A stretch of DNA of 64,000 nt from Rhizobium ruizarguesonis (GCF_012349115.1 NZ_PQIG01000122.1:124001-188000), one strand, 5' to 3'. Positions 35,268-43,970 are shown, numbered from the stretch's first letter. A program made the numbers and translations. Notes: generated from the sequence alone by a model not told the origin.

Positions 35268-36284
35268 CTATTCCGCGGCAGGTTTGAGGGGTTCGCCGTA
35301 ACGGCGCATCGGCTTGTCAAATCCGCAGGACGTGCCGTCCTTGACCTTTATCTCGTCTTCCCATGGCAGGCGGTATTTGCCGGCGACGAGGTCGTGCATG
35401 TAGGTGTAGGGTGCATCCTGGGCGCCGCCGGCAACGGCGACATAGCCGCGATGGCCAAACTGGTAGATATTGTTCTCCACGCCCCAGCCGAGCCGGGCCT
35501 CCCGCACCAGGTCAGGACGCACCTCGGCGGTGATGATCTCGTTGACGCGGCCGGAGGTGCCGTGGGCGATGATCGTGCCATCGAAATTGCAGATCATGCC
35601 TTCACCCATGGAATCGAACGTGCCGTCCGAGCCGCACATGCAGACATTCGCGGTAACCATCAGGTTGCAGAAGGCATTGGCCTGGTTGGTGAAGCGCCAG
35701 GCATCGCGGATCGGCGCCGTATAACCCGCCGTGCGGATCATGATTTCGGCGCCCTTATAGGCGCATTCACGCGCCATCTCCGGGAACATGCCGTCATGGC
35801 AGATGATCAGCGCGAGTTTGGCGCCCCGCGGGCCTTCGACAACAGGGATGCCGAGATCGCCGGGCTCCCAGGGCTCGACGGGGATCCAGGGATGCATCTT
35901 GCGGTAATAGAGCTTCAACTCGCCCTGATCGTCGATGACGATGCCGGAATTATAGGGCATGCCGCCAGGGTACAGCTCCATGATCGAGAAGCAGCCCCAG
36001 ATCCGATTGTCCCTGCAGGCCTGCCTGAAGGCCGCGACCTCCGGCCCGTCGAGCGTGCACATGATCTCCGGATTAATGTCCATGGAAAGGCCATGCAGCG
36101 CGTATTCGGGAAAGACGACGAGGTCCATGCCCGGCTGGTTGCGCCGCGCTTTGGCCACCAGCTCTACGATCACCTGCGTCTGTTTTGCCAAGTCCGCTTT
36201 GGTGACGGTCACCGGCAACTGGAGCTGCACCAGGCCGATACCGACGCCGTGTTCGGATTTGTTGAGACCGCCAAGTCCGTTCAT
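35268..36284 (-). CDS. amiF: formamidase (nitrilase superfamily)
   Basis: A 338-residue carbon-nitrogen hydrolase. The catalytic Glu-Lys-Cys set is E60 (VVFPEYALHG), K129 (YYRKMHPW) and C162 (IICHDGMFPE). Segments such as PWEPGDLGIPV and LGWGVENNIYQFGHRGYVA are diagnostic for AmiF formamidases, which turn formamide into formate and ammonia. It lies in the ureide operon between biuH and the permease genes, adding another amide-nitrogen release step. A short-chain aliphatic amidase activity remains possible. Confidence 0.88.
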   Translation of the reverse strand: MNGLGGLNKSEHGVGIGLVQLQLPVTVTKADLAKQTQVIVELVAKARRNQPGMDLVVFPEYALHGLSMDINPEIMCTLDGPEVAAFRQACRDNRIWGCFSIMELYPGGMPYNSGIVIDDQGELKLYYRKMHPWIPVEPWEPGDLGIPVVEGPRGAKLALIICHDGMFPEMARECAYKGAEIMIRTAGYTAPIRDAWRFTNQANAFCNLMVTANVCMCGSDGTFDSMGEGMICNFDGTIIAHGTSGRVNEIITAEVRPDLVREARLGWGVENNIYQFGHRGYVAVAGGAQDAPYTYMHDLVAGKYRLPWEDEIKVKDGTSCGFDKPMRRYGEPLKPAAE

Positions 36285-36296
36285 CGGAATGCTCCG

Positions 36297-37223
36297 TTAT
36301 TTCGTGAGCGACAGCGCGCCCGGCGCACCGGCGAGCGAGCGGGTGGGCGAGGAGGTGGCGATCAGGATGACGAGGGTGAGCACGTAAGGCGCGGCATAAA
36401 AGAGGTAGTAGCCTTGTGTGACACCGACCGATTGCAGCGCCGGGCCGAGCGCGCCGGTACCGCCGAAAAGCAGGGCAGCGAGGAAGCAGCCGATCGGGTT
36501 CCAGCGGGCGAAGATGACGAGGGCCACGGCCATCAGGCCCTGGCCCGACGAAATGCCTTCGTTCCAGGAACCCGGATAGTAGAGCGAGAGATAGGCACCG
36601 CCGATTGCCGCCAGCGAACCGCCCACTGCCGTCGCCAGCAGGCGAACCCGGTCCGGGTGAATGCCCATGGCACGGGCCGCGTCGGTGCTGTCGCCGACGA
36701 CGCGCAGGATCAGACCGATCCTCGTATTCTTGAAGGCCCAGAACAGGAAGAGGGCAAGGGCTGCGCCGATGAAGAACAGCACGTTGATATTGAGCGCCGC
36801 CTGGATCTGCGGAGTGCTCGACCAGCCGCCGAGCGCGATCGAGGGCAGTTTCGGCGCCACCGGCTGGATGAAGGATTTGCCGAGGAAGAACGCCATGCCG
36901 AGACCGAACTGCATCATGGCGATGCCGATGGCGATGTCGTTGACCTTGGGGAATTTGCAGATCCAGCCGTGGATGAGGCCGAAGATCGCGCCCGCCACCA
37001 TTGCGGCCAGCACGCCGAGGGTCGGGGAGTTAGTCATGACGGCCACCGCATAGGCCGTCATGGCGCCGAAGACGAGCGTGCCTTCGAGGCCGAGATTGAT
37101 GCGGCCGGAGCGTTCGGTGATCGTCTCGCCGAGGCTGACGAAGATGAAGGGGGTGGAAACGCGGATGGCGCCGGCGAAGATCGCCAGCGGCACGCCCCAG
37201 ATGCCGATGCCTGTCTCTTCCAT
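36297..37223 (-). CDS. BMP-type ABC transporter permease (second subunit)
   Basis: Inner-membrane permease of 308 residues with about eight hydrophobic segments and the family motif LGETITERSGRINLGLEGTL near the N-terminus. It pairs with the 375-residue permease encoded just upstream, whose stop overlaps this start (TGATG at 37223). It is followed 12 bases later by formamidase. Such permeases carry nucleosides, nucleobases or similar small heterocycles; cyanurate or biuret import is the inferred job. Confidence 0.9.
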   Translation of the reverse strand: MEETGIGIWGVPLAIFAGAIRVSTPFIFVSLGETITERSGRINLGLEGTLVFGAMTAYAVAVMTNSPTLGVLAAMVAGAIFGLIHGWICKFPKVNDIAIGIAMMQFGLGMAFFLGKSFIQPVAPKLPSIALGGWSSTPQIQAALNINVLFFIGAALALFLFWAFKNTRIGLILRVVGDSTDAARAMGIHPDRVRLLATAVGGSLAAIGGAYLSLYYPGSWNEGISSGQGLMAVALVIFARWNPIGCFLAALLFGGTGALGPALQSVGVTQGYYLFYAAPYVLTLVILIATSSPTRSLAGAPGALSLTK

Positions 37224-38350
37224 CAGAGGCTCCTTTTCCAGAGGTCGGGATTGAAGATCTTGAAGCGGCCGTAGAAGGTCTCGCAGAACAGAATGACGAT
37301 GAAGAGCGTGCCCTGCAGCACCAGAACCGTCGCATCCGGCAGGCCCATGCGCCGCTGGATGAGGCCGCCCGAGGCGTCGATGCCGCCGAGCAGGATCGCG
37401 ACCGGAATGATCGCCAGCGGATTGTGCCTGGCGAGGAAGGCGACGAGGATGCCGGTATAACCGTAGCCGGCGGCAAGCGAGGCATTGGCACTTCCCTGCA
37501 CCGCCGCCACTTCGATCATGCCCGCCAGGCCGGCAAAACTGCCGGCAAGCGCGGTAAATCCGGCGATCAGCTTGCCGACCGGCAGTCCCTGGATCTGGGC
37601 GGCGCGCACGTTGCCGCCGGCAATGCGGGCGGCAAAACCGTAGCTCGTGGCCTCGATCACGATCCAGGAGACCACACAGGCGAGGATACCGATGACCAGG
37701 CCCCAATGCACGTCCATGCCGGGAATATTGCCGAGCATGTATTCCGCCGGCAGCGGCCTGGTTGACGGCTTGTTGAGACTTGCCGGATCGCGCAGCAGCC
37801 CTTCGACGAACTGGTTCATCAGGGCAATGGCGATATAGGAGAGCAGCAGCGACGAGATGGTTTCATTGACGCCGCGATAGTGGCGCAGGAAACCGGCAAG
37901 GCCGATCCAGATGCCGCCGACCACCATGGCAGCGATCGCCATCAGAATGAGGGTGAGGAAGACAGGCGCGGTGCCGGCGAGCGGCAGACCCATGGCCGCG
38001 GCGGCAACGCCGCCCAGCACGACCGCTCCTTCCCCGCCGATGATGACGAGGCCGAGACGGGCGGGCAGGGCGACGCAGAGTGCCGTCAGGAGAAGGGGTG
38101 CGGCACGACTTAAGCTGTTCTGCACCGAAAACCAGCTGCCGAAGCCGCCGGTGTACATCAGTTGGAAGAGGGTGGCCGGCGACTTGCCGACCGCCAGGAT
38201 GAAGAGGGAGAAGAGCGCAAGACCGATCAGGATGGCCGCGAGGCCGATGACAACAGGCTCGGCCCGCCGCGCGATCCATTCGAGGACGGGGCGCAGGGAA
38301 GCCGGTTTTTCGACGATGGCTATTGCGGGATCATTGGCCTCGATGGTCAT
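37223..38350 (-). CDS. BMP-type ABC transporter permease (first subunit)
   Basis: Inner-membrane permease of 375 residues. An N-terminal helix (VVIGLAAILIGLALFSLFIL) is followed by a long transmembrane core with LVIIGGEGAVVLGGVAAAAM and the loop RGVNETISSLLLSYIAIALM typical of NupP/YufP-like subunits. I placed the start at 38350 (MTIEANDP), 20 bases after the binding-protein stop. The frame remains open far upstream, but only antiparallel to coding sequence of the binding protein. Confidence 0.9.
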   Translation of the reverse strand: MTIEANDPAIAIVEKPASLRPVLEWIARRAEPVVIGLAAILIGLALFSLFILAVGKSPATLFQLMYTGGFGSWFSVQNSLSRAAPLLLTALCVALPARLGLVIIGGEGAVVLGGVAAAAMGLPLAGTAPVFLTLILMAIAAMVVGGIWIGLAGFLRHYRGVNETISSLLLSYIAIALMNQFVEGLLRDPASLNKPSTRPLPAEYMLGNIPGMDVHWGLVIGILACVVSWIVIEATSYGFAARIAGGNVRAAQIQGLPVGKLIAGFTALAGSFAGLAGMIEVAAVQGSANASLAAGYGYTGILVAFLARHNPLAIIPVAILLGGIDASGGLIQRRMGLPDATVLVLQGTLFIVILFCETFYGRFKIFNPDLWKRSL

Positions 38351-38370
38351 GGCGCTTCTCCCTTCGCGGT

Positions 38371-39498
38371 TTACGCCGTGGACCCGACGACGCCCTCGAC
38401 CAGATAATTCATGCTTTCGAGCTCGATCGCGTCTTCGGCGTAGCTCTTGTCGGCAGCCACGACGGTGTCGCCCTTGTTGTCCTTCAACGGTCCCTTGAAG
38501 ACCGAGAAGCCGCCCTTCATCATGTCGGCCTGCGTGGCTTCGAAGGCCTTGCGGCCCTCCGCGGACACGGCGGGGCCGAGCGCGCTCATCTTCACGAAGC
38601 CGTCCTTCAGGCCGCCACGTACGAAGTTGCCGAGCTTTTCGCCGGCCTGCGCCTTCTTGACGAAGTCGCTGTAGACGTTGCCCCAGGCCCATTCGGCGCC
38701 GGTGAGGTACTTTTCGGGAGCAAGCGGGCTCTGATTGGCATGATAGCCGCAGACGAAGGCGCCGCGGCCAGCAGCCGTCTCGACGACCACTTTGGGGCTG
38801 TCGACGTGGCAGGTGATGACGTCGGCGCCCTGGTCGACCAGCGCATTGGTGGCTTCGGCCTCCTTGACGGCGAGCGACCATTCGCCGGTGAAGATCACCT
38901 GGCAGGTGATACCGGGATCGACTGTGCGCGCGCCAAGCAGGAAGGCGTTGATATTCTGCAGAACCTGCGGGATCGGCTTTGCGGCAACGAAGCCGATCTT
39001 CTTGCTCTTCGTCGCATGGCCGGCGGCAATGCCGTTCAGATACTGGCCCTGGAAGATATAGCCGAAATAGGAGCCCGTGTTGGCCGGGTTCTTGCCTTCC
39101 TGCCAGAGGCCGCCGCAGTGGCGGAACTGGATGTCGGGATGTTTGGCGGCCACGGCCAGCATGTGGGGGTCGAAGTAGCCGAAGGAGGTCGGAAAGAGCA
39201 GGGTCGCGCCATCCAGGTTGATCATGGATTCCATGGTCTTCTGGACATCGACGGTCTCCGGCACGTTCTCTTCTTCGACCAGCGTCACACCCGGCATCGC
39301 CTTGATGGCGGCCGCACCTTCGGCATGCGCCTGGTTGTAGCCATAGTCGTCCTTGGGGCCGACATAGATGAAGCCGACGGTCAGCGCGGTTTGGGCTGCG
39401 GCGGAGGAGGCGATCAGGCCCGGCATGGCGCCGGCAAGCGCACCGGCAGCGGAAGCCTGGAGGAAATTGCGGCGGTTCATGGAAAGGAGTTTGGTCAT
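38371..39498 (-). CDS. BMP-family ABC transporter substrate-binding protein
   Basis: Periplasmic protein of 375 residues in the basic-membrane-protein (BmpA/Med) family. A twin-arginine motif (NRRNFLQ) precedes a hydrophobic stretch ending near SSAAAQ. Family marks are VGFIYVGPKDDYGYNQAHAE, FGYIFQGQYLNGIAAGHATK and KKIGFVAAKPIPQVLQNINA. First gene of the ureide operon; the promoter region of 340 bases upstream is shared with the GntR gene. Known members bind nucleosides or purine-like rings, compatible with a cyanurate-type ligand. Confidence 0.9.
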   Translation of the reverse strand: MTKLLSMNRRNFLQASAAGALAGAMPGLIASSAAAQTALTVGFIYVGPKDDYGYNQAHAEGAAAIKAMPGVTLVEEENVPETVDVQKTMESMINLDGATLLFPTSFGYFDPHMLAVAAKHPDIQFRHCGGLWQEGKNPANTGSYFGYIFQGQYLNGIAAGHATKSKKIGFVAAKPIPQVLQNINAFLLGARTVDPGITCQVIFTGEWSLAVKEAEATNALVDQGADVITCHVDSPKVVVETAAGRGAFVCGYHANQSPLAPEKYLTGAEWAWGNVYSDFVKKAQAGEKLGNFVRGGLKDGFVKMSALGPAVSAEGRKAFEATQADMMKGGFSVFKGPLKDNKGDTVVAADKSYAEDAIELESMNYLVEGVVGSTA

Positions 39499-39838
39499 CG
39501 GAAATGCTCCTTGCGGCGCTGGGCCGGTTGTGAACGGGTACGGAAAAGTGCATGCAATGTATGTGCCAGAAATTAATCTGTTGTTTTTTATAGTTTATCC
39601 CTTCCAGCAAGACTTGCGCATTGCAAAGTGCATACAGATTGATCGAATTCTTGCGCAAAAAGTAATCAATAGATATTTCTTGTTCATTGTGACTGCGTCG
39701 TTGGCACAAAGTCGAGTTACCCGAGGTATCTCCTGCATCAGAAAGCGAAAATTTAACAATATCTTCGCCGTCTGATTTGACTTATCGAGTCTCGAACGTC
39801 ATCTGTATGCAGAGTGTTGAGGTGAGCAGATTCGTATC
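39499..39838. promoter_or_regulatory. AT-rich divergent promoter region with repeated TGCATACA-type sites
   Basis: This gap is clearly more AT-rich than its surroundings. It holds a recurrent element: TGCATGCA (39549-39556), ATGTATGTGC just after it, GTGCATACAG (39628-39637) and CTGTATGCAG (39803-39812). TGCATACAGAT at 39629-39639 is an exact inverted copy of ATCTGTATGCA at 39801-39811. Paired short dyads on both sides of a divergent promoter suit binding by the FCD-type GntR protein encoded at 39839. Confidence 0.5.
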
Positions 39839-40513
39839 GTGAAGCAGACCAGGCGCAGAGAAGTGATCCGCAGCGGAACCACCGTCGAACAGATGGTGCG
39901 GGCGATTGCCGACATGATCGTCACAGGTGAAATGCTGCCGGGCGCGAAGTTGGACGAGGTATCGCTCGCGGTTCGTTTCGACGTTTCGCGCACCCCGGTG
40001 CGCGAAGCTCTGCGTGAGCTAGGCGCCATGGGATTGGTCGCGCGCGAGCCAAACCGCAGTGCCGTCGTTACCAATGTCACCGAAGCCTATCTGCATTCGA
40101 TGTTCGAAGCGATGGCGGAACTCGAAGCGATCTGCGCCAGGCTCTCGGCCGAGCGTATGACGGTCGACGAGCGGCGCGCGCTGGAGCTGGAGCATCGGGG
40201 ATCGATGAGGCTCGTGCATGCCGGCGCGGAAGAAGAATATTCGGCTCACAACACCGAATTCCACACCCGGCTTTATCGTGGCGCGCATAATGATCACGTC
40301 TTCGAGATGGTGATGCAGACACGGGCGCGGCTCGCGCCCTTTCGGCGGGCGCAGTTCCGCCTGCCCGGGCGTCTGGCAAAATCCTATGAGGAGCACGGCC
40401 GGATCGTCACCGCGATCATGCGCGCTGACGCCGCCGCCGCGGGGCAGGCGGCATATTCCCATGTGGAAATTGTCAGCGATGCCAGCGCGGTATTTGCAAC
40501 GCCCGGGGAGTAA
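39839..40513 (+). CDS. GntR-family transcriptional regulator with FCD domain
   Basis: A 224-residue regulator. The N-terminal GntR winged helix (VEQMVRAIADMIVTGEMLPG, VSRTPVREALRELGAMGLV) is followed by an FCD all-helical ligand domain with metal-ligand residues in AHNTEFHTRLYRGAHNDHVF. The start is GTG at 39839. It is divergent from the ureide/BMP operon and is its probable regulator; its own promoter shares the TGCATACA-type sites. The inducer is likely an intermediate such as biuret or cyanurate, by inference. Confidence 0.87.
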   Translation: MKQTRRREVIRSGTTVEQMVRAIADMIVTGEMLPGAKLDEVSLAVRFDVSRTPVREALRELGAMGLVAREPNRSAVVTNVTEAYLHSMFEAMAELEAICARLSAERMTVDERRALELEHRGSMRLVHAGAEEEYSAHNTEFHTRLYRGAHNDHVFEMVMQTRARLAPFRRAQFRLPGRLAKSYEEHGRIVTAIMRADAAAAGQAAYSHVEIVSDASAVFATPGE

Positions 40514-40543
40514 AGAGGGCGCGACGCCCGAAATCAGGCGCCG

Positions 40544-40646
40544 CTAAAGCGCGTCGCGATCTTTCAGATTCGCTCCTCGCGCTTTAGGTCCTTGTTTTTA
40601 CGCATGTCGTTGTCGCAAAACCGCCGCACACTTTTGCGCGACATGC
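40544..40646. repeat. rhizobial palindromic repeat (copy 2), two nested hairpins
   Basis: Two hairpins are juxtaposed. CTAAAGCGCG (40544-40553) pairs with CGCGCTTTAG (40578-40587). GCATGTCG (40602-40609) plus CGCAAAA (40614-40620) pair with TTTTGCG (40632-40638) and CGACATGC (40639-40646). The sequence is characteristic of a repeat family found many times in R. leguminosarum and R. etli genomes. It lies between the convergent ends of the GntR and nrtD-like genes and may also end transcription. Confidence 0.7.
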
Positions 40647-40710
40647 TCTGGGCCCCGCTACGAAGGCGAGAAAACCACGGCCGGCAAACGCCGAAGTTAT
40701 GTCCCGGCCT

Positions 40711-41508
40711 CTACTCCGCCGCTTCGATGAAGCGGTGGCGTTCGTAGAGGAACTTCAGCACGGCTTCACGGCATTTGAGATATGTCCGATCGGAGGCGAG
40801 TTCGATGCGATGGCGGGGACGGGACATGGTCACATCGAGCACTTCGCCGATGCGGGCCGCCGGGCCGTTGGTCATCATGACGATGCGATCGGACAGCAGC
40901 ACCGCTTCGTCGACGTCATGAGTGATCATCACCATCGTATTGCCAAGCCGGGCGTGGATTTCCATCACCGCGTCCTGCAGATGAGCGCGGGTCAGCGCAT
41001 CGAGCGCGCCGAAGGGTTCGTCGAGCAGCAGGATCTTCGGCTCCATTGCAAGCGCGCGGGCGATGCCGACGCGCTGTTTCATGCCGCCTGAAATTTCCGA
41101 AGGCCGCTTATCCCTGGCATGCGCCATCTGCACGAGATCGAGGTTGGCCATCACCCACTCATGCCGCTCGGCCTTGGTCTTCGTTCGGTTGAAGAGTTTG
41201 GAGACGGCGAGATTGACGTTCTCGTAGACCGTCAGCCAGGGCAGCAGCGAGTGGTTCTGGAAGACGACGGCGCGCTCCGGACCGGGTCCGTTGACCTCAC
41301 GGTTTTCAAGCAACACGGCGCCGGCCGAAACCGGGGTCAGGCCGGCGATGAGGTTGAGCAGGGTGGACTTGCCGCACCCCGAATGGCCGATGATCGAGAC
41401 GAATTCGCCTGCGGAAATCGTCAGGTTGATGTCCTTCAGGACCTCGGCGCGCACGCCGCCCCGATCGAAATGTTTGTCGATATGATCAAGCTTCAGATAG
41501 GCGTTCAT
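40711..41508 (-). CDS. nitrate-type ABC transporter ATPase (NrtD-like)
   Basis: Cytoplasmic ATPase of 265 residues. Walker A is GHSGCGKST near residue 47, the signature ISGGMKQRVGIARAL, and Walker B ILLLDEPFGALDALT. The C-terminal part MSRPRHRIELASDRTYLKCR is the mark of the nitrate/cyanate subgroup (NrtC/NrtD). It lacks the C-terminal NrtA-like regulatory domain found on cyanobacterial NrtC. It is the third gene of the operon, 11 bases after the permease. Confidence 0.88.
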   Translation of the reverse strand: MNAYLKLDHIDKHFDRGGVRAEVLKDINLTISAGEFVSIIGHSGCGKSTLLNLIAGLTPVSAGAVLLENREVNGPGPERAVVFQNHSLLPWLTVYENVNLAVSKLFNRTKTKAERHEWVMANLDLVQMAHARDKRPSEISGGMKQRVGIARALAMEPKILLLDEPFGALDALTRAHLQDAVMEIHARLGNTMVMITHDVDEAVLLSDRIVMMTNGPAARIGEVLDVTMSRPRHRIELASDRTYLKCREAVLKFLYERHRFIEAAE

Positions 41509-41519
41509 AGGTGCGTTCC

Positions 41520-42413
41520 TCAGTTGGCCATGGCGCCGCGGGTGATGAGTTTGCCGAGTGCGGCCACCAGCTTGTCGAGGGCGAAGCCGACGATGCCGAT
41601 ATAGGCGAGCGCGACGATGATGTCTGGAAGGCGCGACGAGTTCCATGCGTCCCAGATGAAGAAGCCGATGCCGACGCCGCCCGTCAGCATTTCTGCCGCG
41701 ACGATGGCGAGCCAGGAGAGGCCGACGCCGATCCTGAGGCCGGTGAAGATGTAAGGCGCTGCCGAAGGCAGCATGATCTTCCAGAAAAACTCGAACTGGT
41801 TGAGCCGCAGCACCTCGGCGACATTGCGGTAATCCTGCGGGATATTGCGGACGCCGACGGCGGTGTTGATGATCACCGGCCAGATCGACGTGATGAAGAT
41901 CACGAAGATCGCCGAGGGGTTGGAATCCTGGAAGGCTGCGAGCGACAGCGGCAGCCAGGCGAGCGGCGGAACCGTACGCAGCACCTGGAAGATCGGATCG
42001 AGGCCACGCATCGCCCAGACCGACTGGCCGATGATCGCACCGACGACGACGCCGGTGACCGCTGCAAGCCCAAAGCCATAGAGAACGCGCTGCAGCGAAA
42101 CGAGCACGCGCCAGCCGAGCCCGATATCCTGGGAACCGTAGTTGAAAAACGGATAGGCGATCAGGTCATAGCTATCCTGCCAGACCCGGTGCGGCGAGGG
42201 CAAAGACGCATCCGCCGACGAACAGAGCACCTGCCAGACGAGCAGGATGAGCGCCAGTACGACGAGTGGCGGAACGACGTTGCGAAGTGCGGTCAGTGCC
42301 GCTCGACGAAAATCGATCCGCGATCCGTGCTTGCCGGAAAATGGCAGAACCTTTGCCGCCAGCTTGGCAGAGGCGGCCGTGGAGGGATTTTCTTTATTTG
42401 CCAGGGCGAACAT
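41520..42413 (-). CDS. nitrate-type ABC transporter permease (NrtB)
   Basis: Inner-membrane permease of 297 residues. An N-terminal cytoplasmic tail leads to about six hydrophobic segments from residue 45 (VVPPLVVLALILLVWQVLCS). Family marks are QVLRTVPPLAWLPLSLAAFQ and the contact loop AEVLRLNQFEFFWKIMLPSA. The ATG at 42413 has GAGGAG seven bases upstream and is preferred over GTG at 42428. It pairs as a homodimer with the NrtD-like ATPase and the NrtA-like receptor. Confidence 0.9.
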   Translation of the reverse strand: MFALANKENPSTAASAKLAAKVLPFSGKHGSRIDFRRAALTALRNVVPPLVVLALILLVWQVLCSSADASLPSPHRVWQDSYDLIAYPFFNYGSQDIGLGWRVLVSLQRVLYGFGLAAVTGVVVGAIIGQSVWAMRGLDPIFQVLRTVPPLAWLPLSLAAFQDSNPSAIFVIFITSIWPVIINTAVGVRNIPQDYRNVAEVLRLNQFEFFWKIMLPSAAPYIFTGLRIGVGLSWLAIVAAEMLTGGVGIGFFIWDAWNSSRLPDIIVALAYIGIVGFALDKLVAALGKLITRGAMAN

Positions 42414-42440
42414 CAACGCGCTCCTCACGTGAATGAAAGG

Positions 42441-42463
42441 CCGGCGCGCCCGTTGCGCGCCGG
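42441..42463 (-). terminator. hairpin between nrtA and nrtB (attenuator)
   Basis: A perfect nine-pair stem, CCGGCGCGC (42441-42449) with GCGCGCCGG (42455-42463), lies a few bases after the nrtA stop. No U run follows. It probably stabilises the upstream nrtA message or partly terminates, lowering permease relative to receptor. Confidence 0.6.
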
Positions 42464-42469
42464 AGCGGG

Positions 42470-43783
42470 TCAGGAGACAGCCTTGATCGAAAGGCTGTCG
42501 AGATAGGCCGAGGGATTTTCAGGGTCGAAGACCTTGCCGTCGAAGAAAGTCTCCTTGCCGCGAGAAGACGATGCGGGGATATCGGCCGCCGCGACGCCGA
42601 GATCCTTGGCGGCCTCGCGCCAGATGTCTTCGCGGTTCACCTGGTTGACCAGCGCCTTGATGTCGGTGCTCGCCGGCAGATTTCCCCAACGGATGTTTTC
42701 CGTCATGAACCATGTGTCGTGGCTCTTGAACGGGTAGGAGGCGCCGTCCTTCCAGAATTTCATATAGAGGTCGGTGGCCTTGACCTCGCGGCCGTTGCCA
42801 TAATTGATGTCGCCCTTGAGGCGACCGAGCACGTCCTTCGTCGGAACGTTGAACCATTGGCGCTTGCCGAGAATGTCAGCCATCTCCGCCTTGTTGTCCA
42901 TGCTTTCGCACCATTGCTGAGCCTCCATGACGGCCATCAGCAGGGCCTTGGCAGCATTGGGATTCTTTTCGATCCAGTCGGCGCGCAGTCCGAGCGCTTT
43001 TTCAGGATGACCCTTCCAGAGCTCGCCGGTGGTGGCTGCGGTAAAGCCGATGCCCTGGTTGACGAGCTGCTCATTCCACGGTTCGCCCACACAGAAGACA
43101 TCCATGTTGCCGACCTTCATGTTGGCAACCATCTGCGGCGGCGGCACGACGATGGTCGAAACGTCCTTGTTCGGATCAATGCCGCCGGCGGCGAGCCAGT
43201 AACGGATCCAGAGGTCATGGGTGCCGCCCGGGAAGGTCATGGCGGCCTTGATCTCCTTGCCCTCCGCCTTCTTTTTCTCGAATGCGGCCTTCAGCTTCGA
43301 GGAATCGAGCTGCACGCCGGTTTCGGCATATTCCTTGGCGACGGAAATACCCTGGCTGTCGAGGTTGAGCCGGGCAAGGATCGCCATCGGCACCGGTTTA
43401 TTGTTCTGCGTCACCTTGCCGGTATGCATGAGATAAGGGAGCGGCGACAGGATATGCGCACCGTCGATGCCGTTTGCCGCGCCGCCCAGCACGAGATTGT
43501 CGCGGGTCGCACCCCAGGAGGCCTGTTTGGCCACATCCGTTTCCGGAAGGCCATGCTTGTCGAAAAAGCCCTTTTCCTTGGCGATGATCAGCGGCGCGGA
43601 ATCCGTGAGCGCGATAAAGCCGAGCTTGACACCTGTCACTTCAGGGCCTGCTCCGGCCGCGAAAGCGCCGGACGGAAAGGCCGTCTTGACAGCGCCAATG
43701 AGGGCAGCCGCTGCAGTCGTCTTGAGCATGCCGCGGCGAGTCATGCCGGTTGTAAAAATCCCAGTCTGCAAATTCTTTGTCAT
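42470..43783 (-). CDS. nitrate-type ABC transporter substrate-binding protein (NrtA)
   Basis: Periplasmic receptor of 437 residues. A twin-arginine type signal (MTRRGMLKTTAAAALIGAV, from residue 14) is followed by the NrtA/CmpA core: VKLGFIALTDSAPLIIAKEK, QASWGATRDNLVLGG, and the late SHDTWFMTENIRWG region. Within the family, the ligand is nitrate/nitrite or bicarbonate; nitrate is favoured by the sigma-54 promoter. The Met at 43783 is used, with GAGGGAA upstream; the longer frame is non-coding leader. First gene of nrtA-nrtB-nrtD. Confidence 0.88.
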   Translation of the reverse strand: MTKNLQTGIFTTGMTRRGMLKTTAAAALIGAVKTAFPSGAFAAGAGPEVTGVKLGFIALTDSAPLIIAKEKGFFDKHGLPETDVAKQASWGATRDNLVLGGAANGIDGAHILSPLPYLMHTGKVTQNNKPVPMAILARLNLDSQGISVAKEYAETGVQLDSSKLKAAFEKKKAEGKEIKAAMTFPGGTHDLWIRYWLAAGGIDPNKDVSTIVVPPPQMVANMKVGNMDVFCVGEPWNEQLVNQGIGFTAATTGELWKGHPEKALGLRADWIEKNPNAAKALLMAVMEAQQWCESMDNKAEMADILGKRQWFNVPTKDVLGRLKGDINYGNGREVKATDLYMKFWKDGASYPFKSHDTWFMTENIRWGNLPASTDIKALVNQVNREDIWREAAKDLGVAAADIPASSSRGKETFFDGKVFDPENPSAYLDSLSIKAVS

Positions 43784-43817
43784 GCGCAGGTTCCCTCTGC
43801 TGGCTGAATTTGGACAC

Positions 43818-43916
43818 AAAAAAACGCCGCCGGAAATTGCGTCCAGGGGATAGGAGAATCCCGGAGCAAAAACCTTGCGACGTCGGTGTCTATTGTAGGC
43901 GCTTATGCCGCGCCTA
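43818..43916 (-). promoter_or_regulatory. possible structured leader of nrtA mRNA
   Basis: In the minus-strand transcript TAGGCGC/GCGCCTA (43896-43916, seven-base loop) forms one hairpin. Further down a GC-rich ACGC/GCGT stem runs directly into seven U residues (43818-43824), like an intrinsic terminator. An overlapping alternative, GGACGCAA with TTGTGTCC, could exclude it. Such leaders control nitrate genes through NasT antitermination in some proteobacteria. This is suggestive only. Confidence 0.35.
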
Positions 43917-43954
43917 TCTGCGCCGGTCGCCATTGACCGATGCGTCTCAGAACC

Positions 43955-43970
43955 TGCAAGCAGCGTGCCA
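43955..43970 (-). promoter_or_regulatory. sigma-54 (RpoN) promoter of nrtABD
   Basis: On the minus strand the sequence TGGCACG-CTGC-TTGCA matches the -24/-12 consensus TGGCACG-N4-TTGCA at every position. Transcription would start near 43944, about 160 bases before nrtA. RpoN promoters on nitrate-uptake genes are normally activated by NtrC under nitrogen limitation. Confidence 0.8.

Noticed and set aside
35394..37274. 626-residue open frame on the plus strand
   Set aside because: Antiparallel to formamidase and a permease gene, with the same shadow composition and no ribosome site.
37223..39709. Permease reading extended upstream to 828 residues
   Set aside because: The N-terminal 453 residues are Arg-rich shadow of the BMP receptor gene; the permease starts at 38350.
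39368..39775. 135-residue plus-strand open frame
   Set aside because: Half is antiparallel to the BMP receptor and half is the AT-rich promoter gap; no ribosome site.
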